This document shows, in pieces, positions 49,651-60,800 of a DNA stretch of 64,000 bases. Origin of the DNA: Saccharomycodes ludwigii (lineage: Eukaryota; Ascomycota; Saccharomycetes; Saccharomycodales; Saccharomycodaceae); contig NC_060200.1 of assembly GCF_020623625.1 (NCBI RefSeq), positions 1,914,501-1,978,500 of the forward strand, in the 5' to 3' direction. The stretch's first letter is position 1; every line of letters starts with the position of its first letter. The position numbers and the translations under genes are program-made. The notes under the pieces were generated by a model. The model searched no databases. It was not told the DNA's origin and saw only the letters and a list, made by a program, of their open reading frames with translations.

Positions 49651-51837
49651 TCATTTAATTGTAATTACAATATCGTCTACCTTGGATAAACTATCAGCAA
49701 GCCCATTTTCATTGTTACTACCCTTTGTTTCCAATGTAACCAAATCTCTGGAGGCCAACTGCAATAAAGAATAAAAAGTATTACTTATCAATGCTTTACT
49801 TTCTTTCTTCCCTCCTGTATTCTTATCAATAGTTTTTTGCTTTTTGGTACTAGCATTACCATTATCCGAAGTTATTAACAAATCAACAACTTTATCCATG
49901 GTTGTAATATTCATTCTAGTACTAGAAACATCAATACTAGCTTTAACCAAATCGTATAATTTCATACTCTCTCTGTTTACAAAACTTATGCTAGGTTGCT
50001 TTTTTTGTTGTATTTCACTAAACAAATCACTACTGTTTTCATAATAATCAGCGTTTTTGTTGTGCATAGCACTATTTGGTTTGCTGATAGAGCTGGATCT
50101 AATTTGTAAATCAATATCTAACACATCATTACCACTATTCTTGTTGACATGTGGTTGTAAATTACTTGAGAAATACCCATCAAATGAAGATAATTCATCA
50201 ATTTCTTCCAACTCCTTAATACCACCGTTATTATTATTGCCAGATATGGAATTCCTTAGCACATCGTTGTTATTATCTTCATCATAGATACTTAATCTTC
50301 TACCATATTCTTCTTCAGATACCATGGATCTTGGACTAGAAGGTAATATATGATCATTTCCCTCATTATACCTTTTAACATCTAAAGCATTGTCCTTATT
50401 ACCCATAATTTTTGGTAGTTTACCATCGTTTCCTATTGAAAATAACACATCCATTATATTTTTATTTATAATAAAATTGGAAGAACTATCACCATCCAAT
50501 AGTTCTTGAATGTTATTAAAAGTGGCTAATTTTTTGTTCCTTTTACGATGAATATTTTTGCTCATTCTATCGATATAATTAGAATTATTAAATCTTAAAT
50601 CATCATTTTTTAAACTTACAATTACATCCAACTTGATTTTTTTATAATTACAACCTTTGATACTATTAATGTTAGTAGTAGTAGTAGTAGCAGCAGCAGT
50701 AGTAGTAGCAGTACCGGTACTGTTTTGTTTAGCGTCAACATTTTCTTCTGCTTCCATTTCACTTTTATTACCTGAGTTTGAATTATCATTCACTGATAGT
50801 TCATCAGATAAACTAACTTCTTGGTCCACTCCATCAGAATTTGGCCCTCCAACTTTTGCATTTTGCTCTATACCATTACCTTCAAAAGGCGACTCTTCTT
50901 TAATGTCAGTAGCATTATAGTTTAGGCTTATACTGACATCACTAAAGCTTCTCTTACGAGACAAGATACTGGTTCCACGACTTCCAACATCAATTAAATC
51001 AATATAGTTACTGCCATCGCTTTTTTGACTTAGAATATCCAAATCAAAGTCTATATCATTTTCCAACCCAACCAAATCATCCGTTTCTTCATAACTGTTA
51101 TTTGTGTTGGTGGGTAAATCCACGCTATTATAAGAATACTCCGTTAATTTCCCAAAATTATCACTGCCAGCACCCAATTCTAAGCCTAGATCGTATTGTC
51201 TAATTTGTATATTAGAGTTTTTATCATTCTCTTTTACATTCATCGGATGTGCTGGATCGTTTTTATTAAGTAATTGTTGGATAAACTTGTTTGAGGTGTT
51301 GCCCACTTCTTGGATATCGAAAAATAAATCATCTTGTAAAAAATGGTTACTATTACCATTTTTATTTTTGGTTAAAATTAGTGATTGAGCTTTCTGATAT
51401 TCAAAAATATTTTTATATTCAAATTCACCGTCAAAAAGTGCCATATTTATAGTACTTGATGAATTATTCGAATTCATCTGTTTATTGATTCTTGTGGTTG
51501 GTTCCATCATAATAGCTTTTTTCAACTGAGCTCTCAAATTAAGTAAATCGTTTAATAGGAAAACATTTTTTTTATTATAGCAAATGGTTAGGCCAAACAT
51601 TAAATTGGATATGTACTTTAATGAACTATCATCTAATTCTTGCTTTAAAATAGACTCGCATGTTTCAGGTATAGAGATCTGTAAAATATCCTTTTTTTGA
51701 ACATTACGAGGCAAGGAATTGATTAAATTTAGAGTATTGTTATTGGCAGAAGAAGTACCACTAGTCTTATTACTGTTGATGTTAACTCCGCCTAATGTTG
51801 ATAATAACCATAAAGTGGTTAATGGTCTGTTTGTCAT
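49651..51837 (-). CDS. REC8: Rec8 meiotic cohesin (alpha-kleisin)
   Basis: Rec8 replaces Scc1 in meiotic cohesin and holds sister centromeres until anaphase II. The N-terminal kleisin head-binding domain (about 1-110) reads LTTLWLLSTLGG, KKDILQISIPETCESI and YISNLMFGLTICYNKKN, very like yeast Rec8. The C-terminal winged-helix region (about 635-728) includes ISNTFYSLLQLASRDLVTLE. The middle is acidic and Asn/Ser-rich, with candidate phosphorylation and separase sites. Length is 728 aa against 680 in yeast. A divergent promoter separates it from FAR7, with a URS1-like site upstream. In S. cerevisiae it is divergent from HAA1; here FAR7 and FTR1 lie between. Confidence 0.93.
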   Translation of the reverse strand: MTNRPLTTLWLLSTLGGVNINSNKTSGTSSANNNTLNLINSLPRNVQKKDILQISIPETCESILKQELDDSSLKYISNLMFGLTICYNKKNVFLLNDLLNLRAQLKKAIMMEPTTRINKQMNSNNSSSTINMALFDGEFEYKNIFEYQKAQSLILTKNKNGNSNHFLQDDLFFDIQEVGNTSNKFIQQLLNKNDPAHPMNVKENDKNSNIQIRQYDLGLELGAGSDNFGKLTEYSYNSVDLPTNTNNSYEETDDLVGLENDIDFDLDILSQKSDGSNYIDLIDVGSRGTSILSRKRSFSDVSISLNYNATDIKEESPFEGNGIEQNAKVGGPNSDGVDQEVSLSDELSVNDNSNSGNKSEMEAEENVDAKQNSTGTATTTAAATTTTTNINSIKGCNYKKIKLDVIVSLKNDDLRFNNSNYIDRMSKNIHRKRNKKLATFNNIQELLDGDSSSNFIINKNIMDVLFSIGNDGKLPKIMGNKDNALDVKRYNEGNDHILPSSPRSMVSEEEYGRRLSIYDEDNNNDVLRNSISGNNNNGGIKELEEIDELSSFDGYFSSNLQPHVNKNSGNDVLDIDLQIRSSSISKPNSAMHNKNADYYENSSDLFSEIQQKKQPSISFVNRESMKLYDLVKASIDVSSTRMNITTMDKVVDLLITSDNGNASTKKQKTIDKNTGGKKESKALISNTFYSLLQLASRDLVTLETKGSNNENGLADSLSKVDDIVITIK

Positions 51838-52127
51838 TTGTTTTTTTTTTTTTTTTTTTTATGTATTGTTTTTGGCCAAAAATAATTTGTAGAATTGAAG
51901 AAAAACTAATATAAAAAGATTATAAAAAAAACCCTATCCTCTCAAAGAAGAAAAAAGAGTATATATATGTATATAAACATATTTAACGTTTGTAGTGACT
52001 TTATATAGTTCAGTCAATCTCTTTTTTCTACATATCATTTTTTTTTTTTTTTTTTTTTTTTGGCTCTAGTATTATTTTCTTTTGTTAGATATATTTTTAT
52101 TTCAGTTAATTGCTCTATCAGGAAATT

Positions 52128-52137
52128 TAGCCGCTGA
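52128..52137 (+). promoter_or_regulatory. URS1-like meiotic site (TAGCCGCTGA)
   Basis: It differs by one base from the URS1 consensus TAGCCGCCGA bound by Ume6. About 290 bp upstream of the REC8 ATG. Ume6 represses early meiotic genes, including REC8 in yeast, until Ime1 acts. Confidence 0.5.
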
Positions 52138-52138
52138 C

Positions 52139-52144
52139 ACGCGT
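52139..52144. promoter_or_regulatory. MCB element ACGCGT upstream of REC8
   Basis: An Mbp1-type palindrome two bases after the URS1-like site. It would suit expression at premeiotic S phase. Confidence 0.4.
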
Positions 52145-52254
52145 AAAAAAAAAAAAACTACTAGATTATGGGTATAAGGCACTTGTCCATTACAGAAAAA
52201 AAGCGCAGTAGTTCAATTTATCATTTCAGCCGATTATTACCATATACAAATATA

Positions 52255-52286
<32 letters not shown>

Positions 52287-52389
52287 ACCATTTTAAATTT
52301 ATGTTAATTTTAATTCGTGTTTCTAGCCATTTTATAGTTTTGTTCACCAATTTTTGATCTCCGTAAATATTAACTTCCAAGAAAACTAC

Positions 52390-52397
52390 TTACCCGG
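52390..52397 (+). promoter_or_regulatory. Reb1-type site (TTACCCGG), first of pair
   Basis: A perfect TTACCCGG about 310 bp upstream of FAR7 and 550 bp upstream of REC8; a second copy lies 47 bp further on. Confidence 0.6.
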
Positions 52398-52436
52398 CGT
52401 TAATGAAGATATCCACGTAGATGACCAATGCAATGG

Positions 52437-52444
52437 TTACCCGG
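52437..52444 (+). promoter_or_regulatory. Reb1-type site (TTACCCGG), second of pair
   Basis: Same orientation as the first. Paired Reb1 sites are typical insulator or nucleosome-free-region markers between divergent yeast genes. Confidence 0.6.
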
Positions 52445-52517
52445 AGTATTGATTTTGGTATTCGTGATAAAAATATTAATATGTCTACATTTTAAATCCT
52501 AAGAGCAACATAAAGTT

Positions 52518-52524
52518 TGAAACA
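52518..52524 (+). promoter_or_regulatory. Pheromone response element-like TGAAACA
   Basis: A perfect Ste12 motif about 175 bp upstream of the FAR7 ATG. It fits a pheromone-arrest gene, but a single 7-mer is weak evidence. Confidence 0.35.
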
Positions 52525-52699
52525 TTTACTTTAAATATACACAACAAATTGAATTATTATTATTTTAACTTTTTTTTTTTTTTTTTTTTTTTTTCTTCCC
52601 CCTCCTTTTTAAAAATAACTAAAAGATAAATAAGGCTATAAATCAATTTTAAATTTTGGTTCGGAAAAACATACTATAGGAAAGAGAGAGAACAAAAAA

Positions 52700-53392
52700 A
52701 TGTCTAATAACGCAGCAGACAATTCTAACAATGTTACTGCTAATACGAATGCCGCTGCTACAAATCAACAAATTTTATACATGAATCCACAGACTGAGGA
52801 TTTAACACAATTATATGAATTAATGAATAACTTAAAATCTGTGTTGAGTGACAATGAAAAAAGAAGAAATAATGTTTTGAAAGGAATAGATCTTTTATCA
52901 TATACTTTGATGAGAGAACAGGATAAAGAAGGAACAAGTAATGTTAACAATAAAACTTTTCAACGCGATATAAATAATTTTGATCTATTTATAAAAAATT
53001 GTGGAAAAAAACCAACTATTGTAAAGTCCACCACGGATACTCTCAATAGTGATTCTTTATTCACCCTTACTCAACAGAATAAACAGTTGAAAGAAATATT
53101 AGAAATAACCGAATCAGAAAATAACCAATATGTCCACGTATTATCTATGTATAACAATGGCCTATCGGATATAATTAAATTGTTAAGAACTAAGATATAT
53201 AGACAAAACATTGAGCTTTATTCAAAATTGAGCCAGACTTTTAAAACACAATTATTTGATAAACAGGATATAATAACCATGGAATACCTAAATGGTATTG
53301 ATGATTACACGATCCTATTAGAAATATCAGATCTTTATAGAGCATTGTTGGTGCATTTGGATGATTACAAGAAGAAAAAGGTAACTTTGTAA
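52700..53392 (+). CDS. FAR7: Far7, STRIPAK-like (Far complex) subunit
   Basis: Far7 is part of the Far3-7-8-9-10-11 complex needed for pheromone-induced G1 arrest and for antagonising TORC2 signalling. The 230-aa protein (yeast 221) is mostly helical, with an Asn/Ala-rich start. The conserved patch LTQLYELMNNLKSVLSDNEK lies at about 35-55, and a coiled coil (about 130-225) includes NSDSLFTLTQQNKQLKEIL, typical of the FGFR1OP2/SIKE family. In S. cerevisiae it is YFR008W beside YFH7 (YFR007W); here two minus-strand genes separate them. Confidence 0.9.
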   Translation: MSNNAADNSNNVTANTNAAATNQQILYMNPQTEDLTQLYELMNNLKSVLSDNEKRRNNVLKGIDLLSYTLMREQDKEGTSNVNNKTFQRDINNFDLFIKNCGKKPTIVKSTTDTLNSDSLFTLTQQNKQLKEILEITESENNQYVHVLSMYNNGLSDIIKLLRTKIYRQNIELYSKLSQTFKTQLFDKQDIITMEYLNGIDDYTILLEISDLYRALLVHLDDYKKKKVTL

Positions 53393-55177
53393 GCGTGGTA
53401 CATATATATGAAAAGGGGCAGCTTGCATTATTTTAATAATATCTTTTTTTTTTTTTCTTTTTTTTATCTAGTACTTAGTTGGAACAGAATGGGATGGAAA
53501 AGACATAGAGTGCATTAGTTTACGGGAGAGAATTTAATAAGAGTCATAAATACCATTATTATGAGAATTGGTAATAGTACTGTGAGTGATAATAGAAAAT
53601 CAGTAGATATAATAATATTTATTTACTTCTCTTTTTTTTTCTTTTACTACTTGTATGCGTAATAACATATATATATATATATATTCAAAGAAAAAGGTGT
53701 AAAAAAAAAAAAAACAATATGCTCGTATATTTATATTGTTAAAAGTTTTAATTTAAGCCTTACTATGTTTTCAATTCTATTCAACGTGTGCAAGGTGTCA
53801 AAAGAAGTGGGTTGTTTTTTTTTTTTTTTTATTGATAAATTGAATTCGAGCACATAAATATATAAAAATAATATTCACACCCACTCATTCATCCTACAAG
53901 CTCATATAATAATAATAATAATCATAATAATAATAATAATAATAATAAACGAACGGAGCAATAAGAAAAAAAAATAGGAAAAGACATAACATCACTTTTT
54001 ACGACACATGTTGCTATTATTCAATAAAAAACGTGCCCTTTATGCTCTTAAACATGTAATTCTTAGCAATAACTTTTATGGAGTTCCTTCTTTGTTATAA
54101 CAAGATCAAACATGGTATAACTAAAGGTCAAAAAAAAAAAAACAGCTAGTGATGGTGTCTTGCTTTTATTAATCAAGCCTATTACTAATTTTCGTTCTTG
54201 AAACTACGCATGGTTTTTTTTTTATCAGTTACAATTGTAGTGTAACAACACATTTGTTAATAGCACCCGGTTTAAGCCAATCAAATGTTAGAATATTGCT
54301 AATATGGTTACTAATCATTTGCTTTGCATTGTTTTGTGATTTTCAATTCAGTTACTCATGGTTTAGACCGTTGTAGTTGGAATAAATTATTCACTTAATT
54401 TATTCAATAATATTTGTTATATTAGCGATAATTTTCGCATAAAAAACAGACTGGGTAAAATTAGCTTTTTCTCTTTTATTTTCTTTTTTTATTTTCTTTT
54501 TTTAACCATCTTTATTTTTCTGAGTAGATTAATTTTTAATTACTTTCGAATAGGATCTTAAAAGTGAAGATGTGAGGGTGCAAAGAGGCAGAGGGGGTGC
54601 AATATCTCTTATTTTTTTATTTTTTTTTTTTCTTTTTCCGAATCTGGTGCGTGAGTGGGATAATGGGGGAGAGAGAAGTACTTCTTCCCAATCTCTCTGT
54701 ATTTTCTAAAAACCTCTTTACCAATTAGAATTTTGCACCCTTTTTGCTAATGACAATAGTAATACTGGCACTAATATTAAAACCCTCCCTCCCCATCAAT
54801 TATCAACGACAACAATTTTAAACATTTTTATTAAACTGAACCGTGATAATTAATTCAAAGTTACTACATATTTTCTTTGATCTATACATGCACACACCCA
54901 AATATATATATATATATATATATAGAAAGAGAGAATAATTTCTTGAGAATTTAAAATATATGTAATTAATCATTCCTAATCATTTTTTTTTCTTCTCTTT
55001 TCCCCTCATATTAAACCAATCCTTTCTATTATAATCATTTATGAGCAAATATTTTAAATTTCTTTTTTAATTGACAGTTACTTCGTGATAAAGGCAACAA
55101 GATTCAAGCAAATAAACATCAAATAGTTCGGAGTTAATACTTTGCATAAGTCCTAGGTTGTAGTATTACATATAATA
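53393..55177. other. FAR7 3' region and long FTR1 promoter
   Basis: 1.79 kb with an ATA repeat (about 53906-53948), A/T homopolymers and a TA repeat (54901-54924). A cluster of Aft1-type motifs at 54576-54740 is listed separately. No gene is recognised. Confidence 0.6.
54576..54740. promoter_or_regulatory. Cluster of three Aft1-type iron-response motifs (TGCACCC)
   Basis: TGCACCC occurs at 54576-54582 (minus), 54595-54601 (minus) and 54734-54740 (plus), about 440-600 bp upstream of the FTR1 ATG. The core TGCACCC matches the Aft1/Aft2 site that drives iron-uptake genes. A weaker GCACCC at 54263-54268 may add to it. Three exact 7-mers in 165 bp of AT-rich DNA is very unlikely by chance. Confidence 0.75.
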
Positions 55178-56464
55178 ATGACGAGTTCAAGTAAAGTTTT
55201 CAATGTTTCTGTTTTTTTTGTCGTTTTCAGAGAATGTTTAGAAGCCGTTGTTGTTGTTTCGGTTTTATTATCCTTTTTAAAACAATCTATAGGACAGACA
55301 GATCAGAGATTATACAAGAAATTAAAAATTCAAGTTTGGGTGGGTGTGGTTACTGGATTTATATGCTGTTTGGCCATTGGTGGTGGGTTTATTGGTGCGT
55401 ACTACAATTTGCAAAATGATATTTTTGGTGGTGCAGAAGATATGTGGGAAGGTATTTTTTGTATGATTGCGACAATTATGATTTCTGTGATGGGTATTGC
55501 AATGTTAAGAATTAATAAAATGCAAAGTAAATGGAGAGTCAAAATTGCTAGAGCTTTAGTGGATGTTCCTAAGACCAGGTTTGGTAAATTTAAATTAGGA
55601 TATTTGTCCAAGAAGTATTGTATGTTTATCTTGCCATGTATTACAGTTTTAAGAGAAGGGTTGGAAGCCGTCGTTTTCGTTGCTGGTGCCGGTGTCACAA
55701 CTGAAGGTTCGAAAGCTACTTCTTATCCATTACCGGTTTTTGTTGGATTAGTTTGTGGCTGTTTGGTCGGATTATTCTTATTTTATGGTGGGTCATACAC
55801 CTCATTGCAGTTTTTTTTGGTTATCTCCACGTGTATTTTGTATTTAATTTCTGCTGGGTTGTTTAGTAGAGGTGCTTGGTTTTTTGAAAATTATAGATTT
55901 AATAAGGCCACTGGGGGTGATGCCAGTGAAGGTGGTGATGGTAATGGATCCTATAACATTCAAAAGGCTGTTTATCATGTCAATTGTTGTAATCCGGAAT
56001 TAGATAACGGTTGGGATATTTTCAATTCTTTGTTGGGTTGGCAAAATACTGGGTACCTAAGTTCTGTGTTGTGTTATAACATATACTGGTTGGTTGTTAT
56101 TTTATTTATTGTATTGTTAATGCATGAGGAAAAGACTGGACATTTGCCATTTTTCTCTAAATTGAAATTCAGACATTTGAACCCAGGGTATTGGATTAAG
56201 GGTAAATATAAGAAGGAGATGACTGAAGAAGAGAAAAAAAGGTTATTTGAACAAATGCAAAAACTAGGGTTTAATGAGGATGGTTTAACTGAACAGCCTG
56301 ATGAAGATGGAGAGCCAAGGGAAAGTACTGAGATACATAGTAATTTGGATAATTTAAGTGGTGAACATCAATTCCAACAAGAACTTGAACATCAGCAGGA
56401 AAACAAAGAATATGAGACTGATGACAAACAAGGTAAGATCCATGCGTATAGCCATGAAATTTAG
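55178..56464 (+). CDS. FTR1: Ftr1 high-affinity iron permease
   Basis: Ftr1 works with the multicopper oxidase Fet3 at the plasma membrane to import iron. The 428-aa protein (yeast 404) has about seven membrane helices within residues 1-320. Two REGLE-type iron-binding motifs are visible: RECLEAVVV in helix 1 (about 14-22, Cys in place of Gly) and REGLEAVVF in helix 4 (about 157-165). The C-tail (from about 335) is hydrophilic, with Glu/Gln-rich sequence. In S. cerevisiae it is YER145C, so its place between FAR7 and HAA1 is a rearrangement or an older order. The upstream Aft1-type cluster indicates low-iron induction. Confidence 0.96.
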   Translation: MTSSSKVFNVSVFFVVFRECLEAVVVVSVLLSFLKQSIGQTDQRLYKKLKIQVWVGVVTGFICCLAIGGGFIGAYYNLQNDIFGGAEDMWEGIFCMIATIMISVMGIAMLRINKMQSKWRVKIARALVDVPKTRFGKFKLGYLSKKYCMFILPCITVLREGLEAVVFVAGAGVTTEGSKATSYPLPVFVGLVCGCLVGLFLFYGGSYTSLQFFLVISTCILYLISAGLFSRGAWFFENYRFNKATGGDASEGGDGNGSYNIQKAVYHVNCCNPELDNGWDIFNSLLGWQNTGYLSSVLCYNIYWLVVILFIVLLMHEEKTGHLPFFSKLKFRHLNPGYWIKGKYKKEMTEEEKKRLFEQMQKLGFNEDGLTEQPDEDGEPRESTEIHSNLDNLSGEHQFQQELEHQQENKEYETDDKQGKIHAYSHEI

Positions 56465-57848
56465 AGAAAACTTTTATATAATTTAGTTTAATAATAATAA
56501 TAATAATAATAATAGTAACAATACGGGAAAAAAAAAAAAAAAAAAAAAAAAAAGAGTGGGGGATTGTTTATACTTATTTACTTATTGGTTTATTTCAAAA
56601 CAGTAATCTTAGAAAACTATAATATTATATCTTAGATATGATGATATTTACTAATATGCACAGACTTTTTTTTTAGAAACTAAATTGATTGCACATTATT
56701 CTTTAAATTGGTATATAAGAAGATATCATTGTGGACGGCTGGGGGAGGGAGAGATTATATGGCATTTTACAAGCTCTTATAAAGAAAAGATTTATGTTGA
56801 TTTATTTTGATTTTTTTTATTTTATTTTAGTTTGTATATTTGAAATTAATCGGAGTTTATGAAAAATTATGTATCTTACTGGCAACACATCGGAAGGAAG
56901 ATTGCAGGAACTTTCAAGAGAGAAAGTAAAAATTTATAATAGAATTTATATTATTAGTACGGTCTTTGTGCATTATTTAAATGATAAAAGTATTAGTCTT
57001 AAATGGCTATCAAATGTTAGCTACGGCTTGATTTTATGAATATTCTTAGAGGATAGCGTAGGTATTTTAGACGGGGATAATTATGTACCGATGGTCTCTC
57101 CAATCAAAGTATGGCCCATAATGGTATTGAAAGAAGAGAGAAAGTAAATCTACAAGTGGCAAATAGCAGTAATAAACATTAAAGATTTATTCATTCATTC
57201 GTCCGTTTTTGTTTTTGTTTTTGTTTTAATTTTAATTTTAATTTTAATTTTAATTTTTATTTTTATTTTTATTTTTATTTTTATTTTTATTTTTATTTTT
57301 ACTAGAAAAAAAAATACGTATTAAAAGCGGTCATACAGAAAGTTTTTATGTTTCTTTTCATTTTCTTTGCTGGTGCGCATAATAAATATTTAATCTAATA
57401 TTAATATCTTTTTAAAGCAAATTTCATATTTCATATTTCAAATTGTCGGTTTGAAAGGGATAAGAAAAACAAAACAAAATAAAATTACAACCAGAGGAAA
57501 CAACACCCACAAACCAACTACCGGACAGGTCCAACTTTACAATTTTACGATAAAAAAGAAAAAGAAAAAAAAAAAAAAAAAGAAAAAAAAAAAAAAAAGA
57601 AAAATATCAAAACAAAACAAAACAAAAAAAATTTAAACAAGGCGAAAGAGACAAAATCAACTTTATACAAGTTTTCAACAACTAATAGCCACACATCTAC
57701 ATTCTCCTTTCTCTCAAATTAATAAGAATATCATACAAAATAAATAAATAAATAAATAAATATCTAAAAATAAAAAATAAAGCTAAAAACAAAAAAAACA
57801 AAAAGCTCATACATATTCATAATAGTAATACTAGCTCAAATATAAATC
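56465..57848. other. FTR1 3' region and HAA1 promoter
   Basis: Contains an ATA repeat (56490-56513), A run (56527-56553), ATTTT pentamer arrays (about 57226-57300), poly-A tracts (57550-57605) and AAAT repeats (57740-57765). No gene or clear site is recognised. Confidence 0.6.
57226..57300. repeat. ATTTT/TTTTA pentamer-hexamer array
   Basis: About five TTTTAA-type units followed by about seven TTTTTA units, roughly 550-620 bp upstream of the HAA1 ATG. An AT-rich minisatellite. Confidence 0.85.
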
Positions 57849-60800
57849 ATGGTTTTGATTAAAGGTGTGAAATATGCGTGCGAACGTTGTATTCGTGGCC
57901 ATCGAGTAACAGGATGCACTCATACAGACCAGCCTTTAATGATGATAAAACCTAAGGGTAGACCATCCACTGCTTGCCAACATTGCAAGAATATGAGGAA
58001 AAATAAAAATATTAATCCTTCAGGTGTATGTACTTGTGGGCGGCAAAAAAAAATAGAAGAACAAAAACGAAAGCAGAGAGAAAGGAAACAACAACAAGGT
58101 GATTTGGTTAATGATAACACAATAATAGCTTCTAGTTGCGACTGTGAAATATCTGAAAAATGTGTTTGCGGAAGCAAAAGAAAAAATACAAAAAAATTTA
58201 AGGATGTTACTAGTATAACTGGTAGCACTAGGGGTAGAAGAAGAAAAATCACAACTAACATAGCTAAAATAGAAAATGGTACTGAGGGAAGCAATTATTT
58301 CGGTAATAGAAATGGTATATTAAGTCGTAGCACCAGTAGTTTAAGTATCAATAATAATAGTATAAACAAGTTAACTGATAACCAAGCAGTGCATGTCTTC
58401 TCTCAGGATAATATACTTCATAATAATGTACAAAACAGTAAAAATAAAAACAATTTAGTAAATGATGTGCCGTCCTCGGTTTCTCTAAGGTCATTCGATA
58501 TCAGTGTTAACAAAGTCACTAAACCTCAAATAGTATCTTCAACCTCCTCAACCTCACTAATATATCATAATAATAATAATAATAACAGTAACAGTAACAA
58601 TCATAATCATAATAATCATGTACATAATATTGCTAATATTTCTTCAAAACAACCTTTTGACCAAGAATTATGGACAGATGTACAAAATATTAGATACTCT
58701 GTTTTACCTGACTCAAACAAGTCCAATATCAATAACACTAGTAGTCCTACAAATGTGCTAATGAGTGACAACAACAACAGTAATAATATACCGAGATTTA
58801 ATCCAAGTTTTATGCCTTCTGAATCCTCTCCACACAATAATAATGATAATAAATACTCTCCAAGTTCTCATATTACAAACCCAATGAAAGTTGGAGAAGT
58901 TTCTATTCCATTACGAGAGTATATTCCAAATGAAATCAATGGTATTGGTAATATAAATGATGCTACCATGAACAGTTCGAATATTATCAATAAAAATAGC
59001 GATGCCGTATCTCTGCAAAATTCTAATTCTACTCTATTCGTGGATGCAAGTTCTAAAATGCCAACTCATGATGAAATTAATACTAATGATAATAATATAC
59101 ATATGAATGTTAATAGTAGCAGGGATAATAGCTACAGCAGTAGTAACACAACGACAACTAACAATAAGGAATTGTTTGTGGATGAGGATCTATTGATTAA
59201 AGATGTTCCTTGGCCTTTTCAAGCTGCAACAACTGGTTCTGGATTGTTAGACCTTTTTTCGGATACTTCAAACCCACAACAGTTTATTAAATTAAAAAGT
59301 AAGCAACAACAGCAGCAGCAACAACACTCAACACATAGATTTTATCATGATGGTGCAACACCTCCTGAACTAACGATGAGCACAAACGAAAACTCTGGAA
59401 TAAAAAGGTCTAATTCAATCAAATCAACCACTTCTAAAGCGGCCAGTATGGTAAGAAATGCAAGTTTTGCCACATATGTTAATGCTAACGTTAACGGAAA
59501 TAGTGTTGCAGATAGTAACATTCATAATTATTCGTCTAGTATTATATCTGACGATAACATGAGAGCACATGAACTGCCGCCAATAGGTAGTTTCAAGGAA
59601 AAGGGATATAGAACCTCGCAGGTCCTAAGTAGTAGTAATAGTGGTGTTAATTTAAATCAACATTTTGTGAACCACCATAATAAACAAACAAGATTAGAAA
59701 ACGTTAACAATACCCATAACCCTAATAACAATAATAATGTGAATGACACTGAAAGTATTAAAAGTGTAGAAGTTTTATCTTTAACTCCAGGATTCACCGA
59801 CATCCCAGAAAGAGCCACACCCTCCTCTAACCCATTCATATATAATAATAATAATAATAATAACAATATTAATGATAGCACCGATACTGTTACTGGGAAT
59901 AAGCACAACCATCATAACAATTTACATAATAATAAAAGATATATTCATACAACTGCCGGCGTTAATAAAAGTAACGGTACTAGTTCAGTAATGGCTTTAA
60001 AGCATCATAATACTGGTGGCGAACATTATTCGTCTTATAAAGCAAGTGCTAATACATCAATTAATAACTTAACTAAATCCTCAAATCATTCACAGCAACA
60101 TCATGGAATCACCAAAAGTAAGTCTTTTGTTGTTAATAGTAATAACAATTCCTCAGCCGTCATTCATGACTCAGAAAGTATTTCTTCCTTAGGTTTGTCA
60201 ACTTTGGAGAATAGTAATGTTGTTGCGAACAACAACAGCGCTAATAACATGGGTAATTTCCCCACATTAGGTTCGTTTTCATCTTATAGAAGTAATGGGA
60301 GCCCTTATTACCCTAATAATCATGAACTTTCCTCTCCAAATAACAATAATTTCAATGCCAATAACGCTTCTTCCACCATTATGTCATATAATATACCTTC
60401 TTCCACAGCAACTAAAAAGGAGTTTGGCGTGAATAATAATAATAATAATAATAATAATACGATGGTTGCCCCAAGTGTTGATTTGTTTGATTCGCCTTCA
60501 TCAATAATGACTCTGGGAAGTGGCGATCCTGCCCAAGTTTCTAGTTTAGTTTCACCAGCTGATTCACATAATACCAGCAATAATATCAATTTAGTGACAA
60601 CAACAATTACTAATTCTAGTAGTCAAAGTGGAAGCGGAGCCAGGGGCTCTATGCACAGCGGGAATGGTTCGGCTAACGGTAAAACCATACCTAACAACAG
60701 CAATAGTAGCACTAGTGTTGCAAATCATAATACTACTGGCAACACTAACTCTACCAATAGTTGTGTTAGTGTCCCATATTCTAATAAAAATGATATTGCC

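Larger units (their letters stand above)
51838..52699. other. Divergent promoter between REC8 and FAR7
   Basis: 862 bp with poly-T runs (51841-51860, 52039-52060, 52570-52592), a TA repeat (52251-52270), a URS1-like site, an MCB, two Reb1 sites and a TGAAACA element, listed separately. Confidence 0.65.
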
